DNA from: Eulemur rufifrons
Taxonomy: Eukaryota > Chordata > Mammalia > Primates > Lemuridae
Assembly (NCBI RefSeq): GCF_041146395.1
Contig: NC_090989.1
Coordinates: 278,162,343 to 278,226,342, forward strand
Length of the DNA stretch: 64,000 nucleotides
Direction: 5' to 3'
The number at the start of each line of letters is the position of its first letter. Position 1 is the first letter of the stretch. The position numbers were made by a program, and so were the translations under genes. Below the pieces are notes generated by a model. That model saw nothing but the letters and a program-made list of their open reading frames with translations. It ran no database searches and had not been told where the DNA came from. Shown in pieces: positions 40,545-52,719 of this stretch.

Positions 40545-43500
40545 TATTATTTTAAGTACCTCTAAGAAAGAAACGGGTGACATCAGCAAAAATGGCAAAG
40601 TAAGTTCCTCTGAAAATTCCTTTCTTCATAAAAGCACTGAAAACACAAGCAAAAATTGTCAGAAACAACTTTTTCAGAACTCTGGAAATGAACCACAAAG
40701 GCTTGCAGCAATCTGGGGAGTGTTTATTTAAATAAAAAATGGCTAAATCTCAGTACGAACAGAGAGCTTTGTGGCATTTCAACTTTCCCTGTTCCCACAT
40801 CCCCCTCCTCTGCTCTGCAGTAGCCTTTTCACTGCAATTACAGTGAAAACCAGTAGCCTGCGAGCCACTGGAAGGGGCAGAGTAGGTTGGAGGACCTTCA
40901 AAGCCCCATTCCCAGAGAATTGTCATTATTTGACCTGTCCAGCGGTTTCACAGAAAATCCCACTTACAATGCTGTCTTTATGACCTGACTCAGAGCTCAG
41001 CCAGTGCAGACAACCTATCACCAGGGACATAGATCAAAGAAATTAGAGGCAATTGTTGAATACTGGGTGCCCGAGGCTGCAATAACAGTTGGGGCAAGCG
41101 AGATGCTGACCAAAAAGCTTAAAAGGAAAATCCCAGGAATGAGATCACTATAAGGAGCCTTTGGAAAGCTCTGGCATACTCCAGGAAATCAAGAAGGCCA
41201 CACGCTGGTGTAGGGCTGTGCACACGCTCAGTAGAGATGCGAGAAGGCCCGGGGCAAGCAGGAAGTGAAGGTCAAGGCAGAGCCATGTGCTGTCTGTCTG
41301 AGAGCGGAAGGCAGGCCCCGACACACACAGACACAAACACGGCCACCTCAAAAAGACTCGGAAATTTATTGGTTCCAGGCGTTTAAGGAAATTTCTGTTC
41401 AGTTATTAGCTGACCACTAAGCTAATCAAGCAGAGATTTCAGTAGCCACACACAACAAAGAATATAGACTTTACAGAATTAGGTCATAAAAGTCACTAAA
41501 CAAATGACAAAAAGCTACCACAACAACACACCCTGGGGAGGAGGGAGAGGGATTGAATTTCCAGAGTTGCCACATTAAATTATTTGAAATGTCTAATTTT
41601 CAACACAAAATTGGGATGTGAAAAGAAACAAGAAAATACAGCCCACAAACAGGAAAAAAAAAACAAAAAACAGCCAATTAACTGTCCCTGTGGAAATGCA
41701 GACACCGAACTTATGAGACAAGAGACTTTAATTCAGCTATTTTATGTGTGTTCAAAGAATTAAAAGAAACCACATCTAAAACACTAAGTAGAATTATGTA
41801 AAATAACTGAAGTAAAAAAATCAATCAGAGGGGCTCAACAGGAGATTTGAACAAGTGGAAGAAAGAATCACCAAACCTGAATATAGGTCAAGTATATAGG
41901 TCAAACTTGAATATAGGTCAAGTTCTCCAGTATGGGAAACAGAATGAATAAAGAATGAAGAAAAATGAACAAAGCCTCAGAGACTTCTGGAACATCAAGT
42001 ATACCAACATATTTAAAAGGGGAGTATTTAAGAGGAGAGAGAACATATTTAAGAGGAGAGAGAAAGAGGCAGAAAAAATATCTGAAGAAGCAATGGCCCA
42101 AAACTACCCAAACTTGATGAAAAACAGAAACTCAATGAATTCCAAGTCAGAAAAAATCAAAGAGATTCACATCTAGACACATCATCAACTGTCGAAACTG
42201 TACAAACTGTTGAAAGACTATGACAAAGAAAGAATCTTGAAAACATCGGAAGTAAAGTGACTCATTACACACAGAGGATCCTCAATAAGCTTAACAGCTG
42301 ATTTCTCATCAGAAACCATGAAGGCCAGAAGGCAGTGAGATGACATATCAAAGTATTAAAAGAAAAAAAACAAACAAACAAGAATTCTATATCTAGCAAA
42401 ACTATCCTTCAAATGTGAAGGACAGTTCCCACAGTAACATTCCCACGTAAAGAAAAAAAGAAGAGAATTCATCACTAGCAAGTCTGCCCTAGGCCAACAA
42501 GAAATAACTAAAGAGAGTCCCTCTGATGAAAGGACTGAAATGAAATCCACATGAAGAAATAAAAATCACTGGCAGAGGTAACAACATAGGTAAATGTAAA
42601 AAAGAACATAAATGTACTTTTTGTTTGTAACTTTTTTCTCCTATATGATTTAAAAGACAGTTGAATAAAGCAATAATTATAAATCTGTGCTGATGAACAG
42701 TCAATGTATAAAAATGTAATTTGTATTAAAATAACAGCACAAAGAAGGTGGAGGGGATGGAGATACGTGGGAGTAAAATTTTTGTATACTATTGCAATTA
42801 AATTGGTATTAATATGAACTAGATCGTTATAAGTAAAGATGTTAATTCTATCCCTAGGGCAACCACCCAGAAAATAACTCAAGTACATTTTTTAAAATGA
42901 AGGGAATGAAAACGGTACTTTAGAAAAAACGTATTTAAGACAAAAGAAGGCAGTAATAGAGGAACAAAAAATGTTGTAGGGCATATAGAAAACAAATAGC
43001 AAACTTGCAGACATACATACTACCTTATCAGTAATTCCATTAAATATAAGTGAGTTGAACACTCCAATTAAAAGGCAGAGATTAGGAGAAATGGATTTTC
43101 TTTGAAAACATGATCTGGCTGGGCACAGTGGCTCATGCCTGTAATCCTAGCACTCTGGGAGGCGGAGGCAGGAAGATTGCTTGAACTCAGGAGTTTGAGA
43201 CCAGCCTGAGCAACAGTGAGACCCTGTCTCTACTAAAAATAGAAAAAATTAGCTGGGCATGGTGGCACAAGCCTGTAGTCCCAGCTACTTGGGAGGCTGA
43301 GTCAGGAGGATCACCTGAGCCCAGGAGTCTGAGGTTGCTGTGAGCTAGGCTGACACCATGGCACTCTAGCCCAGGCAACAGAGTGAGACTCTGTTTCAAA
43401 AAAAATAAATAAAATAAATGAATGAATAAATAAATAACAACATGATCCAACTATATACTGTCTATAAGAGACAAACTTTAGATTCAAATATACTAATACA

Positions 43501-44226
43501 AATAGGCTGAAAGTCAAAGGATGAGAAAAGATATACCATACAAACAGTAACCAAAGGAGAACTGCAATGGCTGTTCTAACATTAAACAAAATAGACTTTA
43601 AGACAAAAATTGTTACTAGGGACACAGAAGGACATCTTGTAACAATGAAAGAGCAATCCTTCAAGGAGATTTTACAATTATAAATATATATGAACCTAAT
43701 AACAGAGTTCCAAAATACATGAAACAAAAACTGACAGAATTGAAAAGAGAAATAGACAATACAACAATCATATTTGGAGATTTTAGTACCCCTTTCAATA
43801 ATGGTTAGAACATCTACACAGGAGATCAGCAAAGAAATAGAAGACTTGAAAAACACTGTCTACCAACTAGACCTAACAGACATCAATAGAACACTTCATC
43901 CAACAATAGCAGAATACACATTTTCTCTAGTGCATGGGGACCGTTCTCTAGGGTAGAACACATGTCAGGCCACCAGACAAGTCTCAACAAATTAAAAGTA
44001 TTGGAATCCTACAAAGTACCTTCTCCAACCACAATGGAATGAAATTAGAAATCAGTAACAGAAGGAAATTTGGAAAATTTACAAATATGTGAAAATTCGA
44101 CCACACAGACCTAAATCACCAATGAGTCGAAGAGGAAATCAAAAAGAAATTAGAAAACACTTTAAGATGAATTAAAATAAAAACACAGTGTACCAAACTT
44201 AGCAAAAACAGTGCTAAGAGGGAAAT
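40545..44226 (+). mobile_element. Old L1/HAL1-type LINE, sense: 5' region, ORF1-like and ORF2 endonuclease part
   Basis: 5'-type text near 40590-40720; ORF1-type text AAACCATGAAGGCCAGAAGG (about 42315), TTCTATATCTAGCAAAACTA (about 42384) and CTGCCCTAGGCCAACAAG; ORF2 endonuclease-type text TAATTCCATTAAATATAAGT (43031), ATGATCCAACTATATACTGT, ACAGACATCAATAGAACACT (about 43877) and CCACAATGGAATGAAATTAG. All frames carry stops and frameshifts. It breaks off at 44226 in mid-ORF2, and the 3' two-thirds of ORF2 and 3' UTR are absent. An Alu is inserted at 43117. Confidence 0.8.
43117..43438 (+). mobile_element. Strepsirrhine-type Alu, sense, nested in L1 ORF2
   Basis: GGCTGGGCACAGTGGCTCAT start, GAGCTAGGCTGACACCATGG in the right arm, and a tail with AAATAAAT units. 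AACATGATC flanks both sides (about 43107-43115 and 43438-43446), and the interrupted L1 text resumes across it. Confidence 0.95.
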
Positions 44227-44790
44227 GCTCGTTCCTGGCTGTGATACTCCACGTGGCATTGCTCTGATCAGCATTGCGCTCACCACCTGGCAGCAGGTGA
44301 GCAAGGCGGCAGGAGGCTTGAGGCTCCTGGAACTCACTGGTCTTATCAGGTTCCCCATTACCCTGCAGCAATTGGCCCGATAAAACAATGAAACGACCTG
44401 AAGACTCAATTATGACACCAGATGTTTGGCAACACTTTGTAGAGCTAAGGCAGCGTCTTCCAGGATGTGGTGTAACACATGCTCTGAATCATTGTGACCA
44501 ATATATGGAATCATTTATTCCGTAAGCAGGATTCAAGGTCCTGGAATCAAAAGGTGGGAATGAGAGCGGCTCCTCTCCCTGTTACCCCAATGGTCCACTG
44601 GCAAAATGTTTGTTTCTTATGCCTGACACTTAGGACTGTGCCAGTTTATGTGATTGGTGGCTTTTGGGCTTGTGCTAGTCTCACTGTGGGCCCAGTGGGC
44701 CCCAGAGCGACTGTGGTTAAACATGGCCAGGGCCCTCCCCCGGGAATCAAGGGGCAGTTCTCAGAGAAGGGAGCTGGTTCATAGCCCTCA
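44227..44790 (+). mobile_element. Decayed ERVL-type internal fragment (pol end / dUTPase region)
   Basis: After the L1 breakpoint the sequence changes character and resembles the internal region of ERVL-class endogenous retroviruses, where the end of pol meets the dUTPase-like segment (about 44400-44650 is the clearest part). The reading frame is broken by stop codons and small indels and no LTR is adjacent, so it is a non-functional fossil. The left and right limits are approximate. Family assignment is from remembered consensus text only. Confidence 0.55.
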
Positions 44791-45650
44791 CCCAGTATTG
44801 TGTAAAATTGGGAACTTTGGAGAGAGGCTTCTTGCTAAGGTGGGGTGCCCTGATCACAAGAGAAAGTAGAGGCTGTGTCCATAGAAGGAGCCCACAGGCT
44901 ACCCTTGGGTGCCAGGATGGCAGGAGCCAGCAGGAAAATGGAAATCCCTGTCCCATGTGCCAGGCACCGCTGGGCTTCAGAACTGACACCATTCCTCCTC
45001 TTGGGGAGCTTACAAATCAGGTTTTAGACAGCTGGGGCCTGGCACCCGAAGGGGGAAGGGATCAGAAAGACACGGAGCCTGGTGGCGCCCGGGAGCCAGC
45101 CTTTCGCCCCAACAGGCCCAGCGACCACTTGTGGTGTGCTCACCCCCGAGGCCACCTGGGCACCACGCACTGTCACCTGGGAAGCTCACGTTGTTACCCA
45201 GAAAAGATTTCCTGAGCATCTGTTGCCACACCAAGAAATTATTCTTTGTTCTTTTATGTGATAGTCAGGTGTCCATGAGGGGACACAGGAGAGGCTCAGG
45301 AAAACAAAGCTCGCTGTCCTCACAGGTCCTGTGGGGACAGAGGCATGGCAGAGGCCCCGCAGTGGAGCGCCTGGATCCAGGCTCAGCGTGAGGTGCACAA
45401 GGACAGGTGCAGGGAACTTCACTGTGCGTCTGAACGTTACTAGGTCACCGCAGGAAGGGCAGGGCCCACCTTGTCACATTGGTGCACCTGGTCACCGTGC
45501 GAGGTGCTCACAGCCCATTTGTGGGGATGTTGAGGCAACAGGGGAAAAAAGGAAAAAACAATAAAAAGGGTTGAAAACACACTGCAGAGATGGAGAAAGG
45601 GACGTGCAGAATGTGTGAGGGGGGGGCGGCAGGAAGGAGCCCAGTCGGCA
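44790..45650. other. Unique intergenic DNA, nothing recognised
   Basis: Moderate-to-high GC sequence with CpG words (GGTGGCGCCCGGGAGCC near 45084) and no identifiable exon or repeat. Confidence 0.5.
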
Positions 45651-45654
45651 CAGG

Positions 45655-45765
45655 GCTTTGAGCTCAGGGAAACATCCCCAGGGACTTCTTTTTCCCTCGC
45701 TCCCTCCTTTCCTCCACTTCTCTTTCCTTCCTTCCTTCCTCCCTGCTCCCCTCTCCAGGAGGGAT
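45655..45765 (+). repeat. CT-rich low-complexity tract
   Basis: TCCCTCGCTCCCTCCTTTCC and CTTTCCTTCCTTCCTTCCTC. Confidence 0.9.
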
Positions 45766-45784
45766 GAGGAGGCTGGGGCGGTCC

Positions 45785-46130
45785 GCAGCTCAGTGGTTAG
45801 CCATTATATATTACTGGTCACATATTTTACACTCAGCGGCATGAAGAAAGGGCATAAAACTGCAATTAAATGTCTGAACTGTTGCTATTTTGGAAATTAA
45901 AACAGCCTACATTATCCTCGGTGCAACTCCGATTACTGACTCAGGGCCGAGGAGCAGTTATTCCCACCACTTTAACCGACTTCTTTCCCATAAAAACCCG
46001 TTGTTAATGGGTCCCCGGGGACCTCTGAAAATAACAAGATCTGTAACAAAGAAATTAATAACATGCAGAGCAGGCCACAGCTAAAAACCTTTTTAGAATA
46101 CATTAATGGTTCTGTTCTGAATGAGGAACA
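45785..46130. promoter_or_regulatory. Putative distal enhancer, dense homeodomain motifs and AP-1 site
   Basis: Sharply bounded between low-complexity CT tracts. It holds CAATTAAA (45863-45870), GATTA (45931-45935) abutting a consensus AP-1 TGACTCA (45937-45943), CCCATAAAAACCCG (about 45988), GTTAATGG (46003-46010), AAATTAATA (46052-46060) and CATTAATGG (46101-46109). Preserved CpG words such as TCCTCGGTGC and ACCGACTTC support constraint. Not repeat-like. Confidence 0.5.
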
Positions 46131-46324
46131 CTCGCACCCAAGTTCCTCCTGTGTGTGATTTCTGCTTGGTGCCGGGGTGGGGGGTAGGGGGGCTTCTTGG
46201 CTGCGGCAGGAGGGTCTTCCCCTGTGGGGGGGAGTCGGCCGCCCCCGGGTGCCAGCCTCCCTGCCGATGCACAGAGCTGGCCGTCCAGTGGTGCCAGCTG
46301 TGCGCCCTCCGTCCTCCTGTCCTC

Positions 46325-46710
46325 CTGCCCCCCCCATCATCTCCCTCTTCCTCCACCTTGGCTGCTCTCTGCTCCATCTGTTCACTCTTTCTCATTACAA
46401 CTTTCTCCTTCTTCCTCTCCTTTGTCCTTCTCCCTCCCCGCGCTAGCCTGCCTCTCTCTCCCTCCCCACCCCCCTCTGTCTTTCCCTCCCTCCCTCTCTC
46501 CCTCTCTCTCTCTCCTTCTCTCCCTCCTTTTTTTCCTGTCCCAGTCTGTCTCTGTCTTTCTTTATGTCTCATCCCCTCTCTGTTGCCACCTCTGTGTTTC
46601 TCTCTCTTTCTCATTGTCTTTCTCCATCACACCATTTTCTGTTCTCTCTCTTCATTTCACATTCTGTCCCTTCCTCCATTTCTCTGCCTTCACTTACATG
46701 CTTCTCTGAC
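46325..46710 (+). repeat. Long polypyrimidine (CT-rich) tract
   Basis: Nearly continuous C/T over about 350 bp (CTCCCTCCCTCTCTCCCTCT and similar), with mirror-repeat character that could adopt triplex (H-DNA). Confidence 0.9.
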
Positions 46711-47144
46711 GTTCTACATTGCTGTCTGTCTCTGTCTCTATCCGCACATACACATATATGTATGCAAATGTGTGTAAGTTTATATGCGCACATGTATCAC
46801 ACGCATACAGCATACGCTCTTTCTTCTCACCCCTCCTACCGCTCGTCTCCCCTGGCTTTTCTGCCTCCCTCTTTTGTCTCCTGGTCCTGGCAGCTCAAAA
46901 TTCCACCCTTCTCTGTGTGAATCCGAAGCTCCCTGCCCTTTAGTTCATCTAAGGCAAAGCTGAGATTGTCCTGAAGACCTGAGTTGGAAATAAAGTGGCC
47001 ACTAAGAAAGTGCAACTGCCTAGAAAGTTCCCCTGAAATTTTGAGTCCCCACTCCATGGGGGGGCTGGAAGGTTTGGGGAGCATGTGACAGCTGCAAGAT
47101 AGAAGGGGTCATTCTCCACATCTTGCCCCCCACCAGTGTTGAGG

Positions 47145-47305
47145 ACAAGAGCTCTGGAATCAGGCAGACCACGTTCCAACTCCGTGTCCTTACTCACTTC
47201 CTCACTGGCTGTGTAACTTTGAGCAAGTCACTGAAACTCTCTGAGCCTTTCTTCACCTGGAAAATGGGGATAAGAATAGGGAGGTAAATAATTGGCGTAC
47301 ATTTT
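47145..47305 (+). repeat. MIR SINE
   Basis: GCTCTGGAATCAGGCAGACC, GGCTGTGTAACTTTGAGCAA, GTCACTGAAACTCTCTGAGC and CTGGAAAATGGGGATAAG. Confidence 0.9.
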
Positions 47306-47329
47306 TGCAATCTAACGTGGCCTGGTGAG

Positions 47330-47712
47330 TGGAAGACAGAAAATAAGATGGCAAGGGCCATGGCAGCTCCTCCCCTCAAGTGGTGGAGCCCGTTTCCCCA
47401 AACTTGAATCCGGGCTGGCCTTGTGACTTGCTGTGACCAACGGACAGTGGAGTGGCCGGTTCTGAGCCTGGCCCACACTCCTGGAACTCCTGCCGTTGCC
47501 ATGAGAACAAGCCCAGCTAGCCTGCTGGAGGCTGAGAGGCTACACGGGCAGAGGCAAGCGGTCCCAGCTGAGCCACCGTAGGCAGCCAGCCCCCAGCCAA
47601 CAAGGCAGCTGACAGCAGACATGTGAGTGAGCCCAACCCAGATCAGCAGAACCACCCTGATGAGCCCAGCCCAAACTGCTGACCCATGGAACCATGAGCC
47701 AGATAAATTGAT
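47330..47712 (+). mobile_element. Ancient LTR-like repeat (ERVL-MaLR type, tentative), sense
   Basis: GAATCCGGGCTGGCCTTGTG, ACTTGCTGTGACCAACGGAC, GAACAAGCCCAGCTAGCC, TGCTGGAGGCTGAGAGGC, AGACATGTGAGTGAGCCC and GAACCATGAGCCAGATAAAT. Its 3' end is cut off by antisense L1 text. It appears to be the same family, opposite strand, as 56365-56890 and 62780-63290. Confidence 0.6.
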
Positions 47713-47714
47713 GT

Positions 47715-48060
47715 TTTTAATTATTTTTTTACCATCTTACGTCTAAATATATTCACATTGCTGAACAGATCTCCAGAACTTTTTTGTCTTGCAAAATTGA
47801 AACTCTGTCCCCACTAAACAGCTCCCATTTCCCCCTCCTCCACCCCCTGGCAATCACCATTCTACTTTCTCTCTCTATGAATTTGACTACTCTCAGTCCC
47901 TCATATAAGTGGAATCATACAATATTTGTCTTGTTGTGACTGGCTTCTTTCACTTAGCAAATGTTCTCAAGGTTCATCTATATTTTGATGTCATTTTAGG
48001 TCATGAAATTTGGGGGTAGTTTGTTACTCAACAAAAAGATAAACATCCCTTCATCATCAT
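47715..48060 (-). mobile_element. L1 3' UTR fragment, antisense
   Basis: CTGAACAGATCTCCAGAACT, GGCAATCACCATTCTACTTT, TATGAATTTGACTACTCTCA and CACTTAGCAAATGTTCTCAA in the usual antisense L1M 3'-end order. The same region recurs at 51715. Confidence 0.85.
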
Positions 48061-48103
48061 TCCCCCCATATCTTTTTCTTCTGTTGATTGATGAAAAAAT
48101 ATA

Positions 48104-48418
48104 TATTTTTTTAGAGACTGGGTCCCACTCTGTCACCCAGGCTGGAGTGTAGTGGTGCAGTCATAGCTCACTGTAACCTCCAACTCCTGGGTTCAAGTGG
48201 TCCTCCTGCCTCAGCCTCCTGAGTAGCTAGGACTACAAGTACACACAACACTTGTTGCACTTGTTGTGCAACAACAAAATTTTTTTTTAAATTTTTTTGT
48301 AGAGACAGGGTTTCATTATGTTGCCCAGGCTGGTTTCGGACTCCTGGCCTCAAGCAATCCTCCCGCCTCAGCCTCCCAGAGTGCTGAGATTACAGGCGTG
48401 AGCCACCACACCCAGCCC
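48104..48418 (-). mobile_element. Alu, antisense
   Basis: GAGACTGGGTCCCACTCTGT, GTCATAGCTCACTGTAACCT, GTAGAGACAGGGTTTCATTA and AGTGCTGAGATTACAGGCGT. The mid-A region contains an unusual palindromic expansion (48252-48274). Confidence 0.95.
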
Positions 48419-48632
48419 CCAAATTCTTTTTCCTTTGTCCTTTACAAGTTTGAAAGTCATACATTCTATATCTGTTCTTTCAATGGTTACCTTTAAAATT
48501 TTTTTATCCTTATATTTTTGATACCCATTATTAAAAATATGTTGTCCATGCAATGCCCAAAGTTAATCAGATCTATGTAATTCACCTTTTAAGAAAAATA
48601 AGAAATTTGATATTTTTCTGATTCTCTCATCT

Positions 48633-48683
48633 ACACACACACACACTCTCGTGCGCACACACACACACACACACACACACACT
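48633..48683 (+). repeat. (CA)n microsatellite, interrupted
   Basis: Two CA runs separated by CTCTCGTGCG. Confidence 0.97.
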
Positions 48684-48699
48684 TTCAGGTTTGAATTGT

Positions 48700-49680
48700 G
48701 TTTCCAGCTTGTTATTTGAATGATTTTTTTTTACCATCGCTAGTTGTTAAAAATTGTCAACATACATTATCATTTTGTTGCCTCACCATTGCTTCATATA
48801 GCCTACTGTTTCCTTCTAGCTTTATTTTTCTTCTTTCTAGAATTCATCTTTTATTAGTTTTAAGTGGGCCTGTGAGTGGCATACTTTCTTGGATATCTGA
48901 TGTGCTTTTATTTCACCCTGAAATTTGAATGATGGTACAGAATCCTTTCCCACCAGCACATTAAAGACATCACCACACTTTGTCTTGCATCCAGTGTGGC
49001 TGACGAGAGGTGTGATGCCCATTTGATTCTCATTTCTTTGCAGGTCACTTTTGGGATTTCCACAACTCTAGTAGATAGATGCTTGCATTTTTGAATCTAG
49101 CCTTCATGTCTCTTAATTTTTCATTCATACTTCTCCTTTTCTTTTTGTGCTTTGTTCTGGAAAATTATTTCAGCTTAATCTTCCAGCTCATTAATTTACT
49201 CTTCAGCAAACTTTTTTAAAAAATTCAACAATTACCTATTTTTTATTTAAAGCTCTCTAATTGATTCTTTTCCATAAATGCCGATTTGCATCTTACAGCT
49301 TCCTATTATTGTCCCATAAATGGGGTTTCCCTCCTTCACCTCTGTGATCACGAACATCCTTAATTTGAAGTCCTTTTCTGATGGCTCATGCATCTGGTTC
49401 CTTGGGTGGCATTCCTCATCTGTTGAGCTCGCTGTCACTCTTCCGTAGTGCTGGCATCCTGGGTACTGGGTGATCCTTGTCACCTTGGGGGAGAGTCCCC
49501 AACACAGACAGCGACAGCAGAGCCTCTTTGCTGTGGCTTCCATCTGCTTCCTCCTTTTCAGGAAGGATTCCTTTCTATTTCTATTGCTTGGAACATTCTC
49601 TTCCTTGCTTTCAAATACACTTTTGTTTCAATTAACATACTTTATAAATCTTTTTCTAGCCTTTCTAGGGTTTAATAAAA
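48700..49680 (-). mobile_element. L1/HAL1 remnant, antisense (tentative)
   Basis: AT-rich text with TTTATTTCACCCTGAAATTT, CCAGCACATTAAAGACATCA and CACTTTGTCTTGCATCC, resembling antisense ORF1-region L1/HAL1. Strongly decayed; the right part from about 49240 may be a different element. Confidence 0.5.
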
Positions 49681-50062
49681 GATGGCAAGGTTTTAGTGCC
49701 CGCTTAGTCTCTCTGCCAGGAAAACAGATTTCCTGGCCCACTGGGAATTGAGCTTTCAGCAAAGTGTGACCCCAGCGCTCGTGAGGGCCATTTGGGGGTC
49801 TTTGGTGCATGGGGCCCCACCAAACCTTCACTGATCAGCACCTGGAGTCCAGGAAGGACCAGCCACAGTCCAGTACTGTCGAGATGACCCCAAGGGACAC
49901 CGGCAGGAGGGCAACGTGTCCCTGAGCAGCAACTCTTCTCCTGCCTCCTTCTCCTCCTATTCTTCTTGTTTCTGTTGTTCTTTTTCCTTCCTTCTCCTCT
50001 TTTTCCTCCTCTTCTCAGGCCCGAGCACATCTTCCTGTGTTAGTTAAAACTCTGAGTTACAG

Positions 50063-50749
<687 letters not shown>

Positions 50750-50784
50750 AAAGAAAGAAAACAAGAGAAAACTCTGAGTTACAG

Positions 50785-51700
50785 TGACTTTTAAAAAAAC
50801 TATTAGTTTAAGGAAAAGGAGGGATTTGCTGAAAGAATCTTAGAGGAAAAAGAAATGGTGAACAATGGAGCTGAGCAAGGGCAGGGGTGAGGCTGAGCTC
50901 AGCAGCTGGGACCAGGAAGTGGGGCTTCTCGTCATTTCACCTCCCTGCACACCTGCTTCACCCTCCTCTCCCACGGCAAACCCGATTCTCCGTCCCTCAG
51001 CTCGTGTGTCTACGTGGCAGAACACCTGGCCACCAAGAGCTCGAGAGTTGGCCACGTTACAGCCCCAGCCATTAGAGAGGCTGGCTCAGCTCTCTCTAGG
51101 TCCAAGATTCTAAACCCAGAGCAAGGACTCAGTGGGTCAGCTTGGGCCAATGGCCAGGCAGACATGGGGATGACCAGACAGACCCCCTTCAAGCACTTGC
51201 TGCCCCAAGCAGAGAAGGGCGTTGGCTGCCAGGCTCCCACTGTTACTAATAATTCCTCCACATCGGCCTCAGCTTCGCAGCCGAGGTCATGCTCCTCTTG
51301 GGGTGGCCCCAGTCGATGACTGTGCGAGACTGTGGGGGAAGGGCCCTGTGTGGGACTCCTCTGGCTGGCCATCTCTGAGCTGCTGGGGCTCTCCCCTGGG
51401 CCCACAGCCCCGTCAGTCTGCACAGCGATCTCACAGCCACCTACCTGCGCCCACGTCCCCCTCCTTTATCCTTCCCGGGCTTACTCCCCAACAAACCATT
51501 TGCATTCTAACTCCTTCTCAGTTCCTGCTTCCCTAAGGACCCAACAGACACAGCAGGGACCCCTTGGCCATCCTCTGAGCTTCAGGGATCAGGCTGACAT
51601 TGCGTAAAATAGCTGCTCTCACAGAGACCCCTGCTTGGGAAGGGGGGCCGCCCAGAAAAGGAAGTCCCCGGGGACACACATTCTCCTGCCCCTCCAGGTC
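50785..51700. other. Unique intergenic DNA, nothing recognised
   Basis: GC-moderate sequence between the Alu pair and an antisense L1; no exon or repeat identified. Confidence 0.5.
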
Positions 51701-51704
51701 TGGA

Positions 51705-52480
51705 TTTTTTTCTAATTAATTTATTTTTAATTGTGGTAAAATAGACAACATAAAATTTACCATCTTAGCCATTTTAAGCGTACAGTTCAGTGACATTAAG
51801 TATATTCACATTGTTGTACAACCATCACCACCATCTGTCTGCGGAACACTTTTCATCTTGCAAAACTGAAACTGCACCCATGAAATACTCACTTTCCATT
51901 CCCCACCCTCTGGCAACCCCCAATCTACTTTGTCTACGGATCTGACTTCTCTAAGTACCTCATATCAGTGGAGTCACACAATATTTATCCATTTGTGACT
52001 GGCCTATTCCTCCTAACATAATGTCCTCAAGGTTCACCCATGTTGTGGCATATGTCAGAATCGCCTTCCTTCTCATTGCATGGATATACCACGTTTTGTA
52101 TTTGTTGATGATATTTGGTTTATTTCCACCTTTTGGCTATTGTGAATGACGCTGCTATGAAGACGGGTGTACAAATATCTCTGCAAGTCCCTGTTCTCAG
52201 TTCACTTGGGTATATAACCCCAGGAGCAGAGCTGTGCAATCATACGGCAATTCTATCCTTAATTTTTTGTGGAAACACACCCTGTTTTACATAGTGGCTG
52301 CACCATTTTACATCCCACCAACTATAACCCTTGTGCACTGAATGTGCTTAATGCCACTGAACCATATACTTACAGATGGTTAAGATGACAATGTTTATAT
52401 GGTGTGTGTTTTACTCACAATTTCTGCATGTATCCCACCAACGCTTCTTATTTCCTGTTTTTTTATTTTTATTTTTTTGA
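51705..52480 (-). mobile_element. L1 3' end (3' UTR and end of ORF2), antisense
   Basis: GTGGTAAAATAGACAACATA, ACCATCTTAGCCATTTTAAG, CACATTGTTGTACAACCATC, CACCTTTTGGCTATTGTGAA, GTTCACTTGGGTATATAACC and GTGGCTGCACCATTTTACAT. On the minus strand this encodes the decayed end of ORF2. Confidence 0.92.
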
Positions 52481-52504
52481 TAGTAGCCCTCCTAATGGGT
52501 GTGA

Positions 52505-52660
52505 GGTGGCAGGTCTGGATTTTTTTTGATACATAATCATTGTACACATTTATGGGGTACATGTGATATTTTGATACATGCATAGAATATGTGATGCTCA
52601 AATCAGGATATGTAGGATACTCATCACCCGAACATTAACCGTTTCTTTGTGTTGGGAATA
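52505..52660 (-). mobile_element. Second L1 3' fragment, antisense
   Basis: ATTGTACACATTTATGGGGT, ACATGTGATATTTTGATACA, TAGGATACTCATCACCCG and TTTCTTTGTGTTGGGAATA are the 3' UTR of a later L1 group than its neighbour. Confidence 0.8.
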
Positions 52661-52719
52661 TAGCATCAACCTAAGCGCTCGTCAATGGATAGATGGATTT
52701 CCACTGGGATGGCGGCCAG

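Noticed and set aside
43311..43856. 181-codon minus-strand open frame
   Set aside because: Antisense reading of L1 plus Alu sequence; the sense strand carries L1 ORF2 text with an Alu inserted.
44494..44784. Possible cellular exon in the 44.5-kb region
   Set aside because: Better explained as a decayed ERVL-type internal fragment; no splice sites or conserved cellular domain.
46121..46777. 218-codon open frame rich in Leu/Ser/Pro
   Set aside because: Generated by the CT-rich tract; all three frames are open in that tract.
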